This document shows, piece by piece, positions 1-13,296 of a DNA stretch of 64,000 bases. The stretch spans positions 9,258,256 to 9,322,255 of the forward strand of contig NC_034421.1 in assembly GCF_002078875.1 (NCBI RefSeq), read 5' to 3'. This DNA is from Numida meleagris (taxonomy: Eukaryota > Chordata > Aves > Galliformes > Numididae). The notes beneath the pieces were generated by a model. That model had not been told where the DNA came from, made no database searches, and saw nothing but the letters and a program-made list of their open reading frames with translations. The stretch's first letter is position 1; each line of letters begins with the position of its first letter. The translations under genes and the position numbers were made by a program.

Positions 1-70
1 CAACTCAGGGCCCCTAATTTAGTGGACAGTTAAACTAAGACCCAACTCAGGGCCCCTAACTCCCTAATTC
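1..70. repeat. Period-42 direct repeat at the window edge
   Basis: A 17-base unit, CAACTCAGGGCCCCTAA, occurs at 1-17 and again at 43-59 with no mismatch. CCCTAATT also recurs (13-20 and 62-69). It may be the last part of a tandem array that begins outside the window. Confidence 0.7.
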
Positions 71-3000
71 AAGAGTGTAATAGGCAGGAGAGACTAAGAG
101 GTCCCTTTTAAAAGATTTTCCTTAGAGAAACTGTTACATGAAGGGCAGAAGTACTGCCAAGCTACACGAGTAATGGATTTGTTTTCCAAAACCAGAAAAT
201 CCGTTCCTTTCAGTAAAAAGCAAAGTTACATAGCACTGTGTGCAAAGTTCCTACCAAAGAGCTGGCTCAGCATGGAGACGTGTTCTGAGCTGCAGGAGAA
301 ACATCTGATGTCTCAACAGGCAGTGTTTTCTGGAGGTGATCCCACAGCAATCACACTGCATTTAATGGCAGTGGAGGAAGCTCATCACGCTGTTGGAAAA
401 GGCACTGAGTTGGTGGCCAGCAGGCTGTAAATAACACTGGATTAAATTTGATTGCATATTCTGAGGGCATGCAGGATGAGACAGAGTTCTGGTTTGTGTG
501 GGTTTGAAAGGAGTCAATCTGCCTGCTGCTGCAACATGTGCTTTCTAAAGAAGTAGTCTTCAGGGATGTTACTCCTCACGCTGACATGCACATGAGAGGT
601 GCTGGTTCAGTGTGAGTAAGAAAAAGGTCAGACTATGCATAGATAAGACAGTCCACAATGCAGGAGCCAGGTCTCTGATGTTTTACAGTCTCTCATCCTA
701 CCTGAAAGAGTTTTAAAGAGCTCTGTCCTAGTCCACTGATTAATGTCTACAGAAAAGCCTCTTTCCTACCACTGAGAAGTCCCTAACAAGACTTCTAGCA
801 CAGACAAGGAACAGTCAAACTTCACCTTTAAGAGATCCACCCAAGCTGATGCTTATTTTCTTACATTGCACACAAAACTATATGAGACAATCACAGGACT
901 ATAACATTCAGTAGCTTTCTGGTGTTTGTTTTGTACCACATAAAGGTGCAAAGCGGACGTGCTGACACACTGCTCCGTGAAGCCTGGAAAAACATCCTCA
1001 TCCTTTGGGGTTTTTTTAGGCTATCTCATCATCACTGAACATAAATTAATGACTTTAATGGATGAATGGTTGGAATTAATGGGTTGAAAATCAGAGATAT
1101 TTGTCTCCCTAACTTGGACTCCTGCTGCATGTAATTTATTCTTTTGGTCTGACTGGTTTGACACACGGATGCTAAAGTATGTTTCATCAGCCATTTCAAA
1201 AGACGTGGAGACAGGCAGGTCATCTGCTGAAACAGGAAGACTCCAGCTGCGGCCTGCCAAACTGTAGTTAGCAGGTAGCTCTGATTAAGAGGCACTTCAG
1301 AGATGACATGGACAAGGCAATGAGAGCCTTCATTCATCAGATGTCATCAAAACAGTGCTAATAGCAACAGCCACAGTCCAGGCTCTCCCATAGTGATGTC
1401 CTGCCAAAACTGTATGGAAGTCACTCCACGGTAAAAATGAGCTAACTTTTGTGGCAAGTGCTATCAAGAAAAGCCTTAGTAAGGTGCCCTCCTGTGCTCT
1501 TTTTGGAGAATCTAGTATAAGTGCCATACATGTGTGTTTATGTTTAGTGGAGTTAGTGGAGGATTGCACCTTCTGTATGGCAAAGAGAAAAAGAGCATTT
1601 GGCTTAGGCACCTCTGCAGAGAGGGTAGAAGCCTCAGCTCATACAGCCAGCCTTAATGAGAAATTATTTCATTGCTCTCGCCATCATGCAGACTTAACCA
1701 GTTCCTGTCATCACAAATTGCCTATGGGGGATGAAAACAGTGCAAAGTTCTCCAGCTTAGCTGACTCATTTCAGTTACAAAGAATTCTTAGAGGAAATGT
1801 TTAGAGTGCTCCAGTCATGTTCTGCAGAAGTGGGTGTCACCTCCTTGTGCCTTTCCATGCTATAAATTCACTGGTCAGTAACTGAAACAAATCCACATTC
1901 TGTGGAAAAGGATCCTGACATGGTTAAAGAGCAAAGAAGAAATTAATCGTAATTGTACTATTATCAAGTACTACTTGCTGCCTTAGAAATAACCTGTAAA
2001 GCTGGCTTCCAGATGGGCTTATTTAAATTATTGCATTAACATAAAAATAACTCTTTTTAAAACAGGAAATATGACTGGCATCCAACGTTAGGTATTAGTG
2101 CTGACTGAAGGGAAGCCAGTACCAGGGAGACTTCAGTGGTTCAGACCTTTTGACTTACTGCACTTCATGAAAATATTGGACCTTCAGGAGAAGCTTAACA
2201 AGACTGGAGAGCCCATCACCACTGGAGGTGAATACAGATCACAGTGTCCTACCTTGACAGCTGCAGGCCTTCTGTAAATACTCTGCCATTACCGCCACCA
2301 GCATCCGGCTTATCCATTGAGAGTGAGAACATAATTGTCTTCCTAAAGAAAAGCAACCAGAAGAGTGGCATTTTATTTCCAGAATCTTCAAATCTGATAT
2401 GGCAAATACTAGAAAAATACATAGAGGCCAGTGAGGCTGAGAAGTTACAGCCAGTATGGAGCATACACTGGCATGACTCCAATATCCAAGGCCTGCTCAA
2501 AGGGTCATGAAATAACTTTTTTGTGCCTGTAGGGAGACGTAAGACTTTGGAAAACTATCCAGTTTTCAAGCAGACCAGGGTTTTCTTGGGTCCAATCAAA
2601 GAGACCATCTTCTCCAACAAGCATTATTATGTTTAAACCAAAGGCATTAGAGCTATACCACTGGTCATATGAACTTAAATTAATAAAAGGTTAGAACAAG
2701 ATTAAAAGCCACTCAGTTTTAATATAATGACTCAAGAATTTTAAACCAATCTCACACTCAGCATGCACCTACGTACATTCAGGAAAGATCTTTTGGAAGT
2801 TAAAGATTAACCTCAAGCTCTTTGAAGAGGAAAGGTTGAAATGAGCTTCCAGGGGTTCATGGATTGCCATGAGTGGAAAAAGCTCACATCTCTTTTGCTG
2901 TGTGAGGATTTTGCAGAGTCTTCAGGAGACAGCCATTAAGCAGATACCAGGACTGGGGGCAGCTGTGGCTCACACAGCCAAGCAGAGCAGTCAGCTGGTG

Positions 3001-4307
3001 TATTACCTGATTTTTAGTCACTGAAAATGTGTAGAAAAAGCAAATATCCCTCACTGTTTGTGTTTTAGCTAATATTTTGTAGCTGTATCCCCATCTTGGA
3101 GTATCAAATGAAACTATTTCTTTTTTTAATCATGGAATTGTTATCTAAGTCACAAAACACGGTGACTTTCCTTAAATAACCAAATTTTGCTCTGAGATCA
3201 GAGCATCTCCATGCAGCATGTCTGCACTGGTTTCCTATGAAGCTAAAGGCAGCTCTTCATATAGCAGCCCTCTAAACTAAACAACAAACCTGGAACTTGA
3301 ATTTCAAAGACAGTGAAAAATCAGAAGATGATTCTTCAGGGATTCAAACATATTGAAGCCAGTAATTTAGCAAGCTTTCAGCCTGTCATGAAAAGCAGCA
3401 ATAGATGATGAAGGCAAAATCAGGATGCCCTATTTTCAAAACCTGAGGAGCCCACAAAACCACACTTGCAGTAGCGAATTCTGTAGCAAAATCCAGCAGT
3501 GCTTGTTTACTCCACATAGAAACTGTCAACACTTTAGGAGCCAAATAAGGGACATCAGCTCATGTAAATGGTATCTGTTTCATAGAAATGTCACATAGCA
3601 TAAAGTGACTGCAGAGCAGGCATGAAAATGTGTGCGTGTTTTTGCTTGCACCTTTGGAGTTTTGATGTTTCGAACATCAAGCATTTATATTCAGATAATT
3701 AAAAATATTGTTGAGGAACATTTGAAGAACTGTAGCTCTGCTACAATTTGAGTTGGTATGAACTTCAGGCAGTATACACTTCAGAAAAGCACAGCACATA
3801 GCTTTTGATTTGCAAGGCAAAGTTCATCAGAGTATGCAGGCTTTGTTACTCGTTACAGGCTCATTTACAAGAAATGCTCAGGGTGAAAGTGAAAGGTGCA
3901 GAGTGGTTTCCTTTTCATGTCCACATATCTCTGTATTCCAGATACACTTCTATCTTGATTCTTTTGAAACACAGTAAAGCAATTATGAGCAAACAATCCT
4001 CACGTGTAGATTAGATATTTTCATTTTCATTGTTTACATAGATTCTAGGGCAGAGGGAGGATTGTGTTCTGCTATTTGAAGCTATGTTTTGACAGAGACC
4101 CTCCTTTATTTGCATTCTGGTACCTCTGACTCTCCCTGCGCTGGGAATTCTGGAGTTCTGGTCCACTCCAGGCCATGAGGACCCCAGCAGCCACCAGTGG
4201 AACTAAGGAGGCAGAAGTGCAGTCAGTAGGGCTTTCACACTGTTAATTGATGCCATCCCTTTTACACTCACTTCTGTCATGTCAAATAATTGGGTGAACA
4301 TCTCCTC

Positions 4308-4347
4308 TGGGTGGCAAAAAAACGTTCTGGGTGGCAAAAAATGTTCT
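4308..4347. repeat. Short imperfect tandem duplication
   Basis: CTGGGTGGCAAAAAA occurs twice in succession, followed by ACGTTCT and TGTTCTT respectively. It is two copies of about 21 bases. Confidence 0.7.
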
Positions 4348-5774
4348 TCAGGCCCTCTTTTTTTTTTTTTCCTCCACTGTTAACTATGGGGGAAACCATT
4401 TGGTTAACTAGGGTTAACCATACTGATTAAAGGAATTCATATTTCAGGGCAGACATTTTTTAAATGCGAGTGGGCTGGCCCCAATCCCTTCCCAGTTCCA
4501 CTGCTCCGCCTTTCCTGGTAAAATTATGTATTTGTGTATATGGATTAGACTCAACATATATAATGTATATAGAGGTCATAAAAAACAACGGTTGTCTCAG
4601 CCTTCATTGGTCTTAAGTAACTTGCAGAATCAAGGCTAGGAAGAAAAGTCCTTATTAAGAAAGTCCCTAAAGTTCACACTCAAAGGAGTGAGCATTTAAA
4701 TAGTGGCACATTTTACTCACAGGTGGCAGTATTCACTGAATGCCCTTTTAGCTTGTGGCTGCTTTCTCTTCTGTTTCTTAGAAGTGTCATTGTACTACCC
4801 TGCATTCTTGCTGGACACATCAGCTGGGGAAAACAAATTCCAACCAAAGGAAATGGAACTGAAAGTAATTAGAGCATCTTTTTAATTCATCCTGTAAAAT
4901 TAATTTGTAAAACAGATAGATTTATTTCTTTCTAAAGGCTGCATTTCCCAGCTTAAAACTATAGCCCTTGCTCCACCAGAGCTTCTGAAATCTCCACCAC
5001 ACAGCTGCTGCGTGTTACTCACTGATAATATTTGTAAAGACTTGCAAAGTCAGGAGAGAGGTAGTGCTGTGTTGTCCTTAGAATATGGGGAAAGTTTAAG
5101 TTTCTGTTTTTGAATTCAAAGGAATTTGCATGTTTTGCAAGTTGCAGTTTACATTATCTTGAAATTGAAATCTATGATCTGTAATCATGCATTAAGCTGT
5201 GTGAAATTCCTGGTATGTGAGTGGGAGAAGATTTATTGTTGCTTTGTTGTTTCATTAGGTAAAGCAACAGACGCTTTAGGAGAAATGCTTTAATCTTCCC
5301 CAGTAGCCATCTCTCATGCAAGCATGTACTAAAGAACAAGTTTCCATCATGGCTTTCATTCATTGCGTTTCATTCACACCGTTATATTATCTACAAGTGT
5401 CTGATTATACAGCACCTCAGCTTAATAGCTCAAAAGTCGTATCTTCTTGTTGTAGTTCTGTATAAGTAAGCAGGCTGTGCATTTCAGAAGGTGAGAAAGG
5501 GAAGGGACAGGTTCCATCCAGGCGAGCCCTGGTTGTCCATCCTGCTCTGGTAGAAGGGAGCTGCCTCTTCCACTTCCCAGCTTTTACCAAGTACTACCAA
5601 GTGCTATAGCTTAAACTGACACAGTTTGGCCTCTGTGGAATCAGGTTAGCTGTGATCATGGAAATATAAGGTTTCTGTGAAGGTAAGATGAGACATCTAT
5701 AATGGAATTGCAAACTGAGAAAGCTCTGAACTTTGTCTAAGATTGGCCAGATGCCTCAGGACGAAGGAGAGCTT

Positions 5775-5784
5775 CCCCCCCCCC
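5775..5784. repeat. Poly-C run of 10
   Basis: Ten consecutive C residues on the + strand; a simple homopolymer with no gene context. Confidence 0.95.
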
Positions 5785-7354
5785 AGTCATTATAGAGCAA
5801 TCTCTGATTATGGAATACTTGGGAATGAAGAACTTCTTGCTGCTGCTTTTTTTTTTTTTCCCTTTTTTTTTCTTCCCTCATTGCTCATAGACCCTGCAAT
5901 AATACTGTCTTTTTCACTCTGCTGCAGTTAGCAAGAAACAGACGACTTAAAACCTGGGAGGCAATGCAGCTGCATATTTCAGCAGACAGGAAATACTGCA
6001 TACTCACAAAACGTTGCAAACACGTAACTAGGACTAATTCTACTTAAGCAGCTGCCTTGGTCCTGAGAAGATGCTAGACAAATTCTAAGCACAAATTTCG
6101 TTTTCTAACTTCCCCAGAACTTCTTTCTGGGCCAAACCTGTTGTTAATGTTAGCATTTATTGGCTGTTCTTGCTAAGATTGAATAGTCATTTAAACTCAC
6201 TAGGATGCAAGCTGTACTTACAGTATACTCCAGGAAACTTTAGCTCACATTTTCTTCTGAAATACAATTACATACAAAGTATTTTTAACGTAAGACACAA
6301 ATGCATTATGTTTCACTTTGCTTTACTACAATTTGATCCTTATGGGACAATTGTCACTATTTTAGCAAACTGAAAAAAAATCTCACCCTTTCAGTGACTT
6401 CATTAGAGACATTTTCTTTCAATGATCTTTTAAATCCACCAGTTCTATCCAGTAGTTCACCAGTGAGATCACTTGAGAATTCACGCTTAGATCCCTTCCT
6501 GGCACAGAGGGACTCAAGCACATGCTTGTCACGCTCCTTTTGAAGAGATGACCTTGCCACAAGCCTATACAAGCAAGCACTCTATGGTCTTGTGAACTCA
6601 CTTTTGTGCACAAAAAGGCATTCAAGAGCCACTGAGCTACAGACAGAAAGAATGGGACTTTCCTTTAAGCCTGCAGGCTGAGGCATTGATTTGAGAGAGG
6701 TGAGGCACTGAATCCTGGCTCAACTTCAAATACCACTTATGTACTTCATCTAATAACTGCTTAAAGAACAATATGTAACAGCACTCAGAGGAGACACCAG
6801 AAATTCAGCATTTCCCACTCATAGGTGAGTGCTCAAGCTGTTAAGCTCCGAGTCTCCCTTGGCTAACAAAGATTCCTCCTCCCCTTTCAATGAGAAGAGA
6901 GCTCTGCTTAGCAGTTAGGACACCTTCCAGAAAGGCCAGGAACCAAAGTTTGACCGTCATCGTGCTAAGCAAGGACAGAAATCTCAGTTTTCTATATACT
7001 GATCTCCTACCCAGCAACATTCTTTCAGCTTGTTTGATTTTTTCAAGGTTGCCATTCTTCAGAGACCTGATTTTGAAGAGCAGAACTCTCTAAACCTTTG
7101 ATTAAGGTGCATGAGCTCAAGTGGGAGAAAAGTTTCAGATCTCTGTAGGCATAGTTCCTTACTGGCTGTGTGCAAGGCATGCCGGCTACTTTGGATCTGC
7201 TTTCAGAGAAACTCAACTCTCCGTGTGCGCTGCAGAGGAGCACGATACTGGTCCAGTGCCTTATCTCAGGAGCTTCACAATTTTACGCTTAATGTTGTGG
7301 CACACCTCTTTTTTTGGCTTTTAGCCTAATCAATTAATATAAGGTCACCAGCCA

Positions 7355-7475
7355 GTCTGTTTTAGAACAGGGCTTAAATCCATGTCTTTTTAGTTCTAAC
7401 TTAGTGCTCAAGTGACTAGATTGTCTTTCCTTGCTGGGCCTGTTTCCCAGTCTGTAATTAAAAAGATGGTCCCCG
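7355..7475 (+). mobile_element. Possible MIR-like relic
   Basis: GGCTTAAATCCATGTC, CTCAAGTGACT and GGGCCTGTTTCCCAGTCTGT are in MIR-like order, but the middle is poorly matched. Weak call. Confidence 0.35.
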
Positions 7476-8428
7476 CAAGAGGCTTTGTCATACACAAATG
7501 AAAAGCATGGTTTAAACAGCGGTTAGTATTGTTTTTCACCTAGCGAACTTCCTTTGTCACACTTCAGAGACAAGCAAGCAGGTCTTCAAAGTTTGAATTG
7601 CCCTGGAAAAACACATCTACTTCTTGGATTCATATTTTTTTATTTCCTGCTTAGGCATACTATGCAAGTACACTCTGATTGCATGCAGTGAGATCATTGG
7701 CAAAAGATGTAAATAATGCATAAGAGAAATAGTGGGAGTGAAGAAAGTGGACACTGTTGAGGAGAATTTAGATGATAAAAGAGCGAGATGACAGACTGAC
7801 TGCATACTCATTCAGATGTTGGGATTTGAACATATTTGCAGTGACCACCCCGACTTTTATCTGAATCTCAACCTGTGAGATAATGATAGGTAACAGAAAG
7901 ACAGTAATGATCTTCTGAACTCAGCCTGTAACTATTTTATCAATAATGAACTGTAATGCTTTTACTAGAGGTCTTCAGCATGCAGGGATGAAAACATGAT
8001 GCACATCCAGCAGAGGGGGCTTGGCAGCAAGTTTTTTTGAATACAAATCCAAGTGATTTCTTTGGAAATTGAGTGATATTATAACTAAACTGACTTTTAT
8101 AGGAACTTGCATAGTACTAAAGATAAAAGCAGAACTTCCTGTGAACAAGGGACACAAACATAAAGAGACGGAACAAAATTGAGTGTCTTTCTGGTTAACT
8201 TTGTTTCCCTTTCTTTTCATCGTGGCTTTCCTATTTCACCAGAAAGCCCTCTCAGTTACAACTGACAGGCACAGTGCACAAGAGAAAAAGGTTTTTCGCC
8301 TAATTCCTTTGAAAATCTGAGTCCAAGTTCCTATTAAATCCGTCCCCGCAAACTACTTCAATATATGTACAAGAGAAAAAGAGAGGTAGACGTTGAGGGA
8401 AGCTCAAGATGGAAAGTTTTCTAAGCTA

Positions 8429-8480
8429 TCATAGAACTGTGTGTTTGAAGGCATGGCATGTCGTCCAGGGGTTCAGCACA
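8429..8480 (-). mobile_element. Possible very diverged CR1 tail
   Basis: TATCATAGAACTGTGTGTTT followed by GAAGGCATGG and GTCCAGGGG recalls the reverse complement of a CR1 3' end, but the match is short and loose. It could be chance. Confidence 0.25.
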
Positions 8481-9989
8481 CTGCAGCACTGTTACCTAAT
8501 TATTTTAGACCACATTGTATTTTAAAATGGCAATCTCAAAATATGGGGGGGTCCAGAAGAGTGCATGTAATTCAAGGTCATGGTGTAAGGAAGCCCATTC
8601 CAAGTTAAAGCTTAATGTCAAGTTGCACACAGTATTAAGAAAAAGAATGCCACAAATTAAAAATGGGCTGGCTAGTCCTCTGGCAGAATTCCTATTTTTC
8701 ATGGTTAATTGCCCCCAAACCTGTTTCTTTGCTCCATTTCCATTCACCCAGAAGAAAAGTGCAGGCAGGTGCATGCTTGAATACTTGGGAATTTTACTAA
8801 CTTTATTATTTGTTATGAAGAGAGTGAGCACTTGAACGGCATTGCTCAGCGCTGCCCAAAATCTGATTCCTTTATCTCTAGTGGGAACTAGCCGCCATTT
8901 TTAATGACTCTGGCAATGGCATTTATTTTCGCCTCTGCGGCTCCAGATTCTAGTAAAGGAAATATTGACAATGATGTTGCCCTAAAGTAACCTGAGGCGA
9001 AATTCATCCCAGAGGTAGCAGAAGGTGCAAGTGACTCACCGCGGCTGATAAGGGTGCAGTGCTCTCCCTCGCCGACATGAGTACGGGCCGTCCCGAGCAC
9101 AGGCAGCAGCAGTCATTGCATCCTGCATGACGCAGGTGGGTGCAGCGCTCTGCAGCAGCCCAGGCTCTGCCTACTCACCCCACTCCGGTCATTCTGGTAA
9201 GCTCTTCTCAGAAAGCAGGATCTCAGCAGCCGCTCTGTGTTTGTGGGGTACTGGGGCTGCTACCCACGTGGGCCAGATATTTTCCTTAAGTACTAATATA
9301 CTTAAAAAAGGAGTGTGTGGGGGAAAAGGAGAAGTAGAATTCTAGTCACTCGGTGAAATAAAATTCAGAAATTAAAATTTGTGTGGAAGTGGATGTACTG
9401 TGCTCACAGTCTGTATCGCCGTATTTCTGGCAGAAGAGTGCTGAGCTATGAGGGCTACGGCAGTCCCCTGGGAGGAAGGTGGATGTGGCAGGCCAGTGTG
9501 TATCCTCAGGCCCCCAGCCAGGAGCTAGGCACTCCCAGTGCTGCCCTCGCCTTTTGGCTGGCTCCCAGTCAGTACCCCAGGCCAGACACCCGCTGCATGC
9601 CTCACCTCTGCCCTCTGCTCCTTCTTGCTGCCAGCTCCTTGGGTATCCCCTCCTCAGCGGCTCTAGGTGAAAACCCTGGCTCTTGGTTTTCAGATTGGAG
9701 CATTTCAAAACACACCAAATCCTTCACAAGTTGCAGCTGTGAGAGCAGCAGCAGGTTACTTGTCTGGGGAACAGCAACTCTGTGGTGGCTTTCATCAAGC
9801 AGAATGAACCGCATAGCACTGCTGTGTGCGGTAGTGGAGGGGATTGAGGAAAAGAGGATAAAAGTGGGTAAAGTGGGTAGTTATGGGAATTTGCAAGAAA
9901 AAATGAATCCACTTTGATGTTAATGACCTGAGTCAAAGTACAAGGAGCCTGCACTTCCCAGAAAGGAAGTTCAGTAACGGAACCACAGA

Positions 9990-10450
9990 TATGCTTCAGA
10001 TGCTAAACGGAAACCTGGAGAAGGTAGAAAATTCTCAGAATAAAAAACAAAACTGTCTGAAGTATACGTTACTGGAGACAGAGAAAGAAAGTAAAAGACA
10101 GAGCATCTTGAAAGTAAAAGAAGTATTAAACAGTAAAAGAGTAACAGAAAATTCAGGAAGCTGGAAGGCAGAGAAAAGCAGAGCGAAGTACATTTTTAAA
10201 CCTGGGACACAGGGATTTGTTCATGCAGAGAAAGCTCAGATGGGGACAGAGTTCCAGCAGTATTGTGGAAGAGGCCAGTACAGAATTAGCTGAGACTAAC
10301 ACAGGAAGAACAGAAAAAAAGAGAGAGAATTAGGAATAAGAATGTGAACTGGAGGAGATGAGACAGGCTAGAAATGTGAGAAGAAAGAAAGAAGCAAGAG
10401 AACAAATACTGCGTGGGATAAGGAGGGGAAAAGGACAGAACGGCCCATTC
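9990..10450. other. Purine-rich tract on the + strand
   Basis: About 450 bases with strong A+G excess on the + strand and repeated AGTAAAAG and GAAAGAAAG words. It yields a lysine/glutamate-rich open frame (9991-10293) that I take as a composition effect, not a gene. Confidence 0.6.
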
Positions 10451-10508
10451 TAGCTTAGCTGATGGGAACTGCACATCTCCCAGGTCTGCTTTATTAATTG
10501 CCAATGCT

Positions 10509-10560
10509 AACTGTAAAGCTTTGTGGGTACAGAAAACTGTAAAGCTTTGTGGGTACAGAA
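10509..10560. repeat. 26-bp perfect tandem duplication
   Basis: Two adjacent identical 26-base copies occur (10509-10534 and 10535-10560), each containing GTAAAGCTTTGTGGGTACAG. No divergence is seen between them, so the duplication is recent or maintained. Confidence 0.95.
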
Positions 10561-13281
10561 CCTTTTGCATACAGAGGCAACCATCTGTGCAGGTTCAAAA
10601 TGGACTAGAGGAAGTGTTATCTTAAATGACAGAGCATCAAAGCTATGAATCCAGAGGAGTGAGGAGATGACATCTGACAGCTTCAAATATTCTTGGGCAG
10701 ATGAGACCCTAGATGCTGCTGACCTAGAAACTACTCAACATTGCTCTTGCTGTTATTTTGCCGAGGGCATGGCTTCTTCCAGCTTGGATCATCTTTCCAA
10801 AGATGCTAACTCTTGGAAGGAACAGTAGGTACACTAGAAAAATGCATTATAACCAAACACTTACTCATCTTCCATCCATTCAGCATATTCACACTCACAC
10901 TCTTTAAAATAAAAAGAACAGTCATTCTTCAGTCTCCTTGCACATAAAAGAAGAGCAGTGAAAACTTCACTTTCAGGCCATCAAGAGATGCAGGTAAGAG
11001 CCCATTTAAAGTGTATTAATGGAAATCCCAGGAACTTTCACATAAAGATCTAACAAGAATCCAAGCAGACAGGTTGTTTTACAGGCATGGGTCACTGACA
11101 TTTTCACAAGAAGATCGAGCAGTCTTGCTCTTCTACAACAAGATCATTACTTTAAGACAACAAAAATATTGGGCCACGTTGTCAGGTTTTTTCCTCCAGG
11201 GATGAATGGAGCCCCTCTTGATATGGTGCAAAAAGAGAAGTAGAAATACCCAACTAGAAAGAGTGTCTGTGCCGAGTTCCCAGTGACTGCAATGGCTGAG
11301 TCACAGTGGGTTCTTGGACATGCAGGGGAGTTTTGGCAGGAAACCGCCTACCACTGTATTTACAGCTCTGCTTCAGCTATGCCATTCGACTCAGCTCAGT
11401 ACATGATTTTTATCACTCTGGATGCTGGGGACGCTCTTGCACGGAGACGCTTTCCAAAAGGCCACATGTGTTCAGTGTTGGATTTTGATGAGGTTTCCAC
11501 ATATTCACTTCAAATGGAAGAAGTACTTCCCCTTCCATCCTTTTACCCTCAGTATAAAGTAACTTTTCCCCATTCACTCCGATTTCTTTGAATCATACCC
11601 GGCCTGCATGCATGTTTTCCATTGCTGAACTCTGTCATGTTGTCATAGTATATGCCTTATCAGCACAGGCACCTACAGTAGTGCATCAAGCACATGGAAT
11701 CAAGAGTCCTGCCCTACCAAAGAGCAAACTGTCTTCCTCTGGCAATTAAAGTAATAGAACAATGAGAAGCTTGTATCAAAAAAAAAACATGCTGCAACTC
11801 TAGCAAAGCTGCTTTTTATACCTCCCTTCTTTGTGAAGTATAGACTTATCTATAGAAAGCTGTGTTAAAAAAACAGTAATTGCAAATTCCAGCACTTGAA
11901 TGTTACAAGGGGCCTTCCTTGTCTTTTCCTGCAAATTCTGCCCTAGTTTTGTGAAAGAGTTAAGATCACATATTTCACCAGCACCCCTACATCACTCAGC
12001 GCACAGATATGTGAGTGGGCAGATTTCAGGTTGCATGTGCAAATGTAAATCTGATATTGTCCAATTTTTCAGTTTTAGACTTTGTAACCACATAGTTACA
12101 CATCCATCAGTGGAGCATTTGTGCCTGGGTGCAGGACAGGAGGCAGGTCGTAGTGTGTGCAGTACTGAAGTACAAACTACTAATTAAGAGAACACTAATT
12201 GCTCTCAGGAACAGTGATGGGGTGTCTGTGCAGGTGTGGAGGACCTGCCTACATTCATGGAGGGCTCCCTGGTGGAGCACACTCAGCCTTCCGAGCAGCA
12301 TTCCCAAATCTGCTGCTTTTCCACAAGCCCTGGAAAATGGAACCAGGAATATGTATACTGACAAGAAAATACTTCAGCTGGACCTAGTCTACAGAAAAGT
12401 TAATGCAAATTAAAACCAGCCACAGGACTGCTGGGGAGCTGCCAGCTCCACTCTTGGTGTTGCAAAATTAAGGAGAGTGAAGTGAGAGGGAAGTCTCTTT
12501 GGGCTGTTCCTCAGTAGCCAGCAGAAGCAGTCAGTCCCGTCCAGCAGTGTGTGGGTCTCTGCTACAAAGCAGCAGTTGCCTTAGCAGTCTGTGTTGACAG
12601 CTTTGGACACTTGAGCACTTCTTATGGAGCACAACGTGCTGCTTGTAGCTCACGTTTTAGAAACAGAATCAGCTGTAGTCCTGCCTTCAAGTACACACTC
12701 GAGAGATCATCATACACAGAGCAGAGAAAGGATGCTGAATGAATCACAAGAGACTACTTGCTGGCCAAAAATGTGCAGGCTGTACCATTCTTGGTATTTT
12801 AGGCAGCAGGTCTGTCACACAAAGAGGATTCATTATGATCTGACTAAAGTGAATGAGTGCTGTGCTGTAAAAACCAATGGGTTTACGTCCCTGGTCTGAA
12901 GGCAGTATTAGTATTTCCACTCCCTCCAAATCGCTCTCCTCCTACCTGTCTACCATGACCAAAACCACATCTTGGCACAAGATTAGCAGAAAATAACCAC
13001 ACTCTGACCTGCCTGCCACCCGCTAGTGGAAACTGGGAATTCGTGGGAATTGAGGGAACTGGAGGCAGTTCACGAGTTACACTCTTGGTACCGCAATTTA
13101 TCTTCAAGTTGATATTTTAGAGTTTCATATATGTTGTTCAGTTTCCCTGAAATTAACCTTTACGGAAAAGAAAAAAGAGAGAAAAACCCACAGTCTTTCA
13201 GGGGGATCAGAAACCAATTTCAGGAAGCACTATCAACTTTGATGGTAAATGCAGCCACTGAAAGTAGATGCATTCTTCTGA

Positions 13282-13296
13282 GTGTGTGTGTGTGTG
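13282..13296. repeat. (GT)n microsatellite
   Basis: An uninterrupted GT run of 15 bases. Confidence 0.95.

Larger units (their letters stand above)
71..7354. other. Non-coding interval, left end
   Basis: AT-rich sequence with only short open frames (up to 117 codons) that overlap on both strands and match no family I know. It holds a short tandem duplication at 4308, three GTTAAC hexamers at 4379-4418, a poly-C run at 5775 and T-rich runs near 5847. No exon with convincing coding sense was seen. Confidence 0.7.

Noticed and set aside
9381..9917. Longest non-SOCS1 open frame (178 codons, + strand)
   Set aside because: It overlaps open frames on the other strand, has no recognisable domain, and lies in a GC-richer patch with fewer stops.
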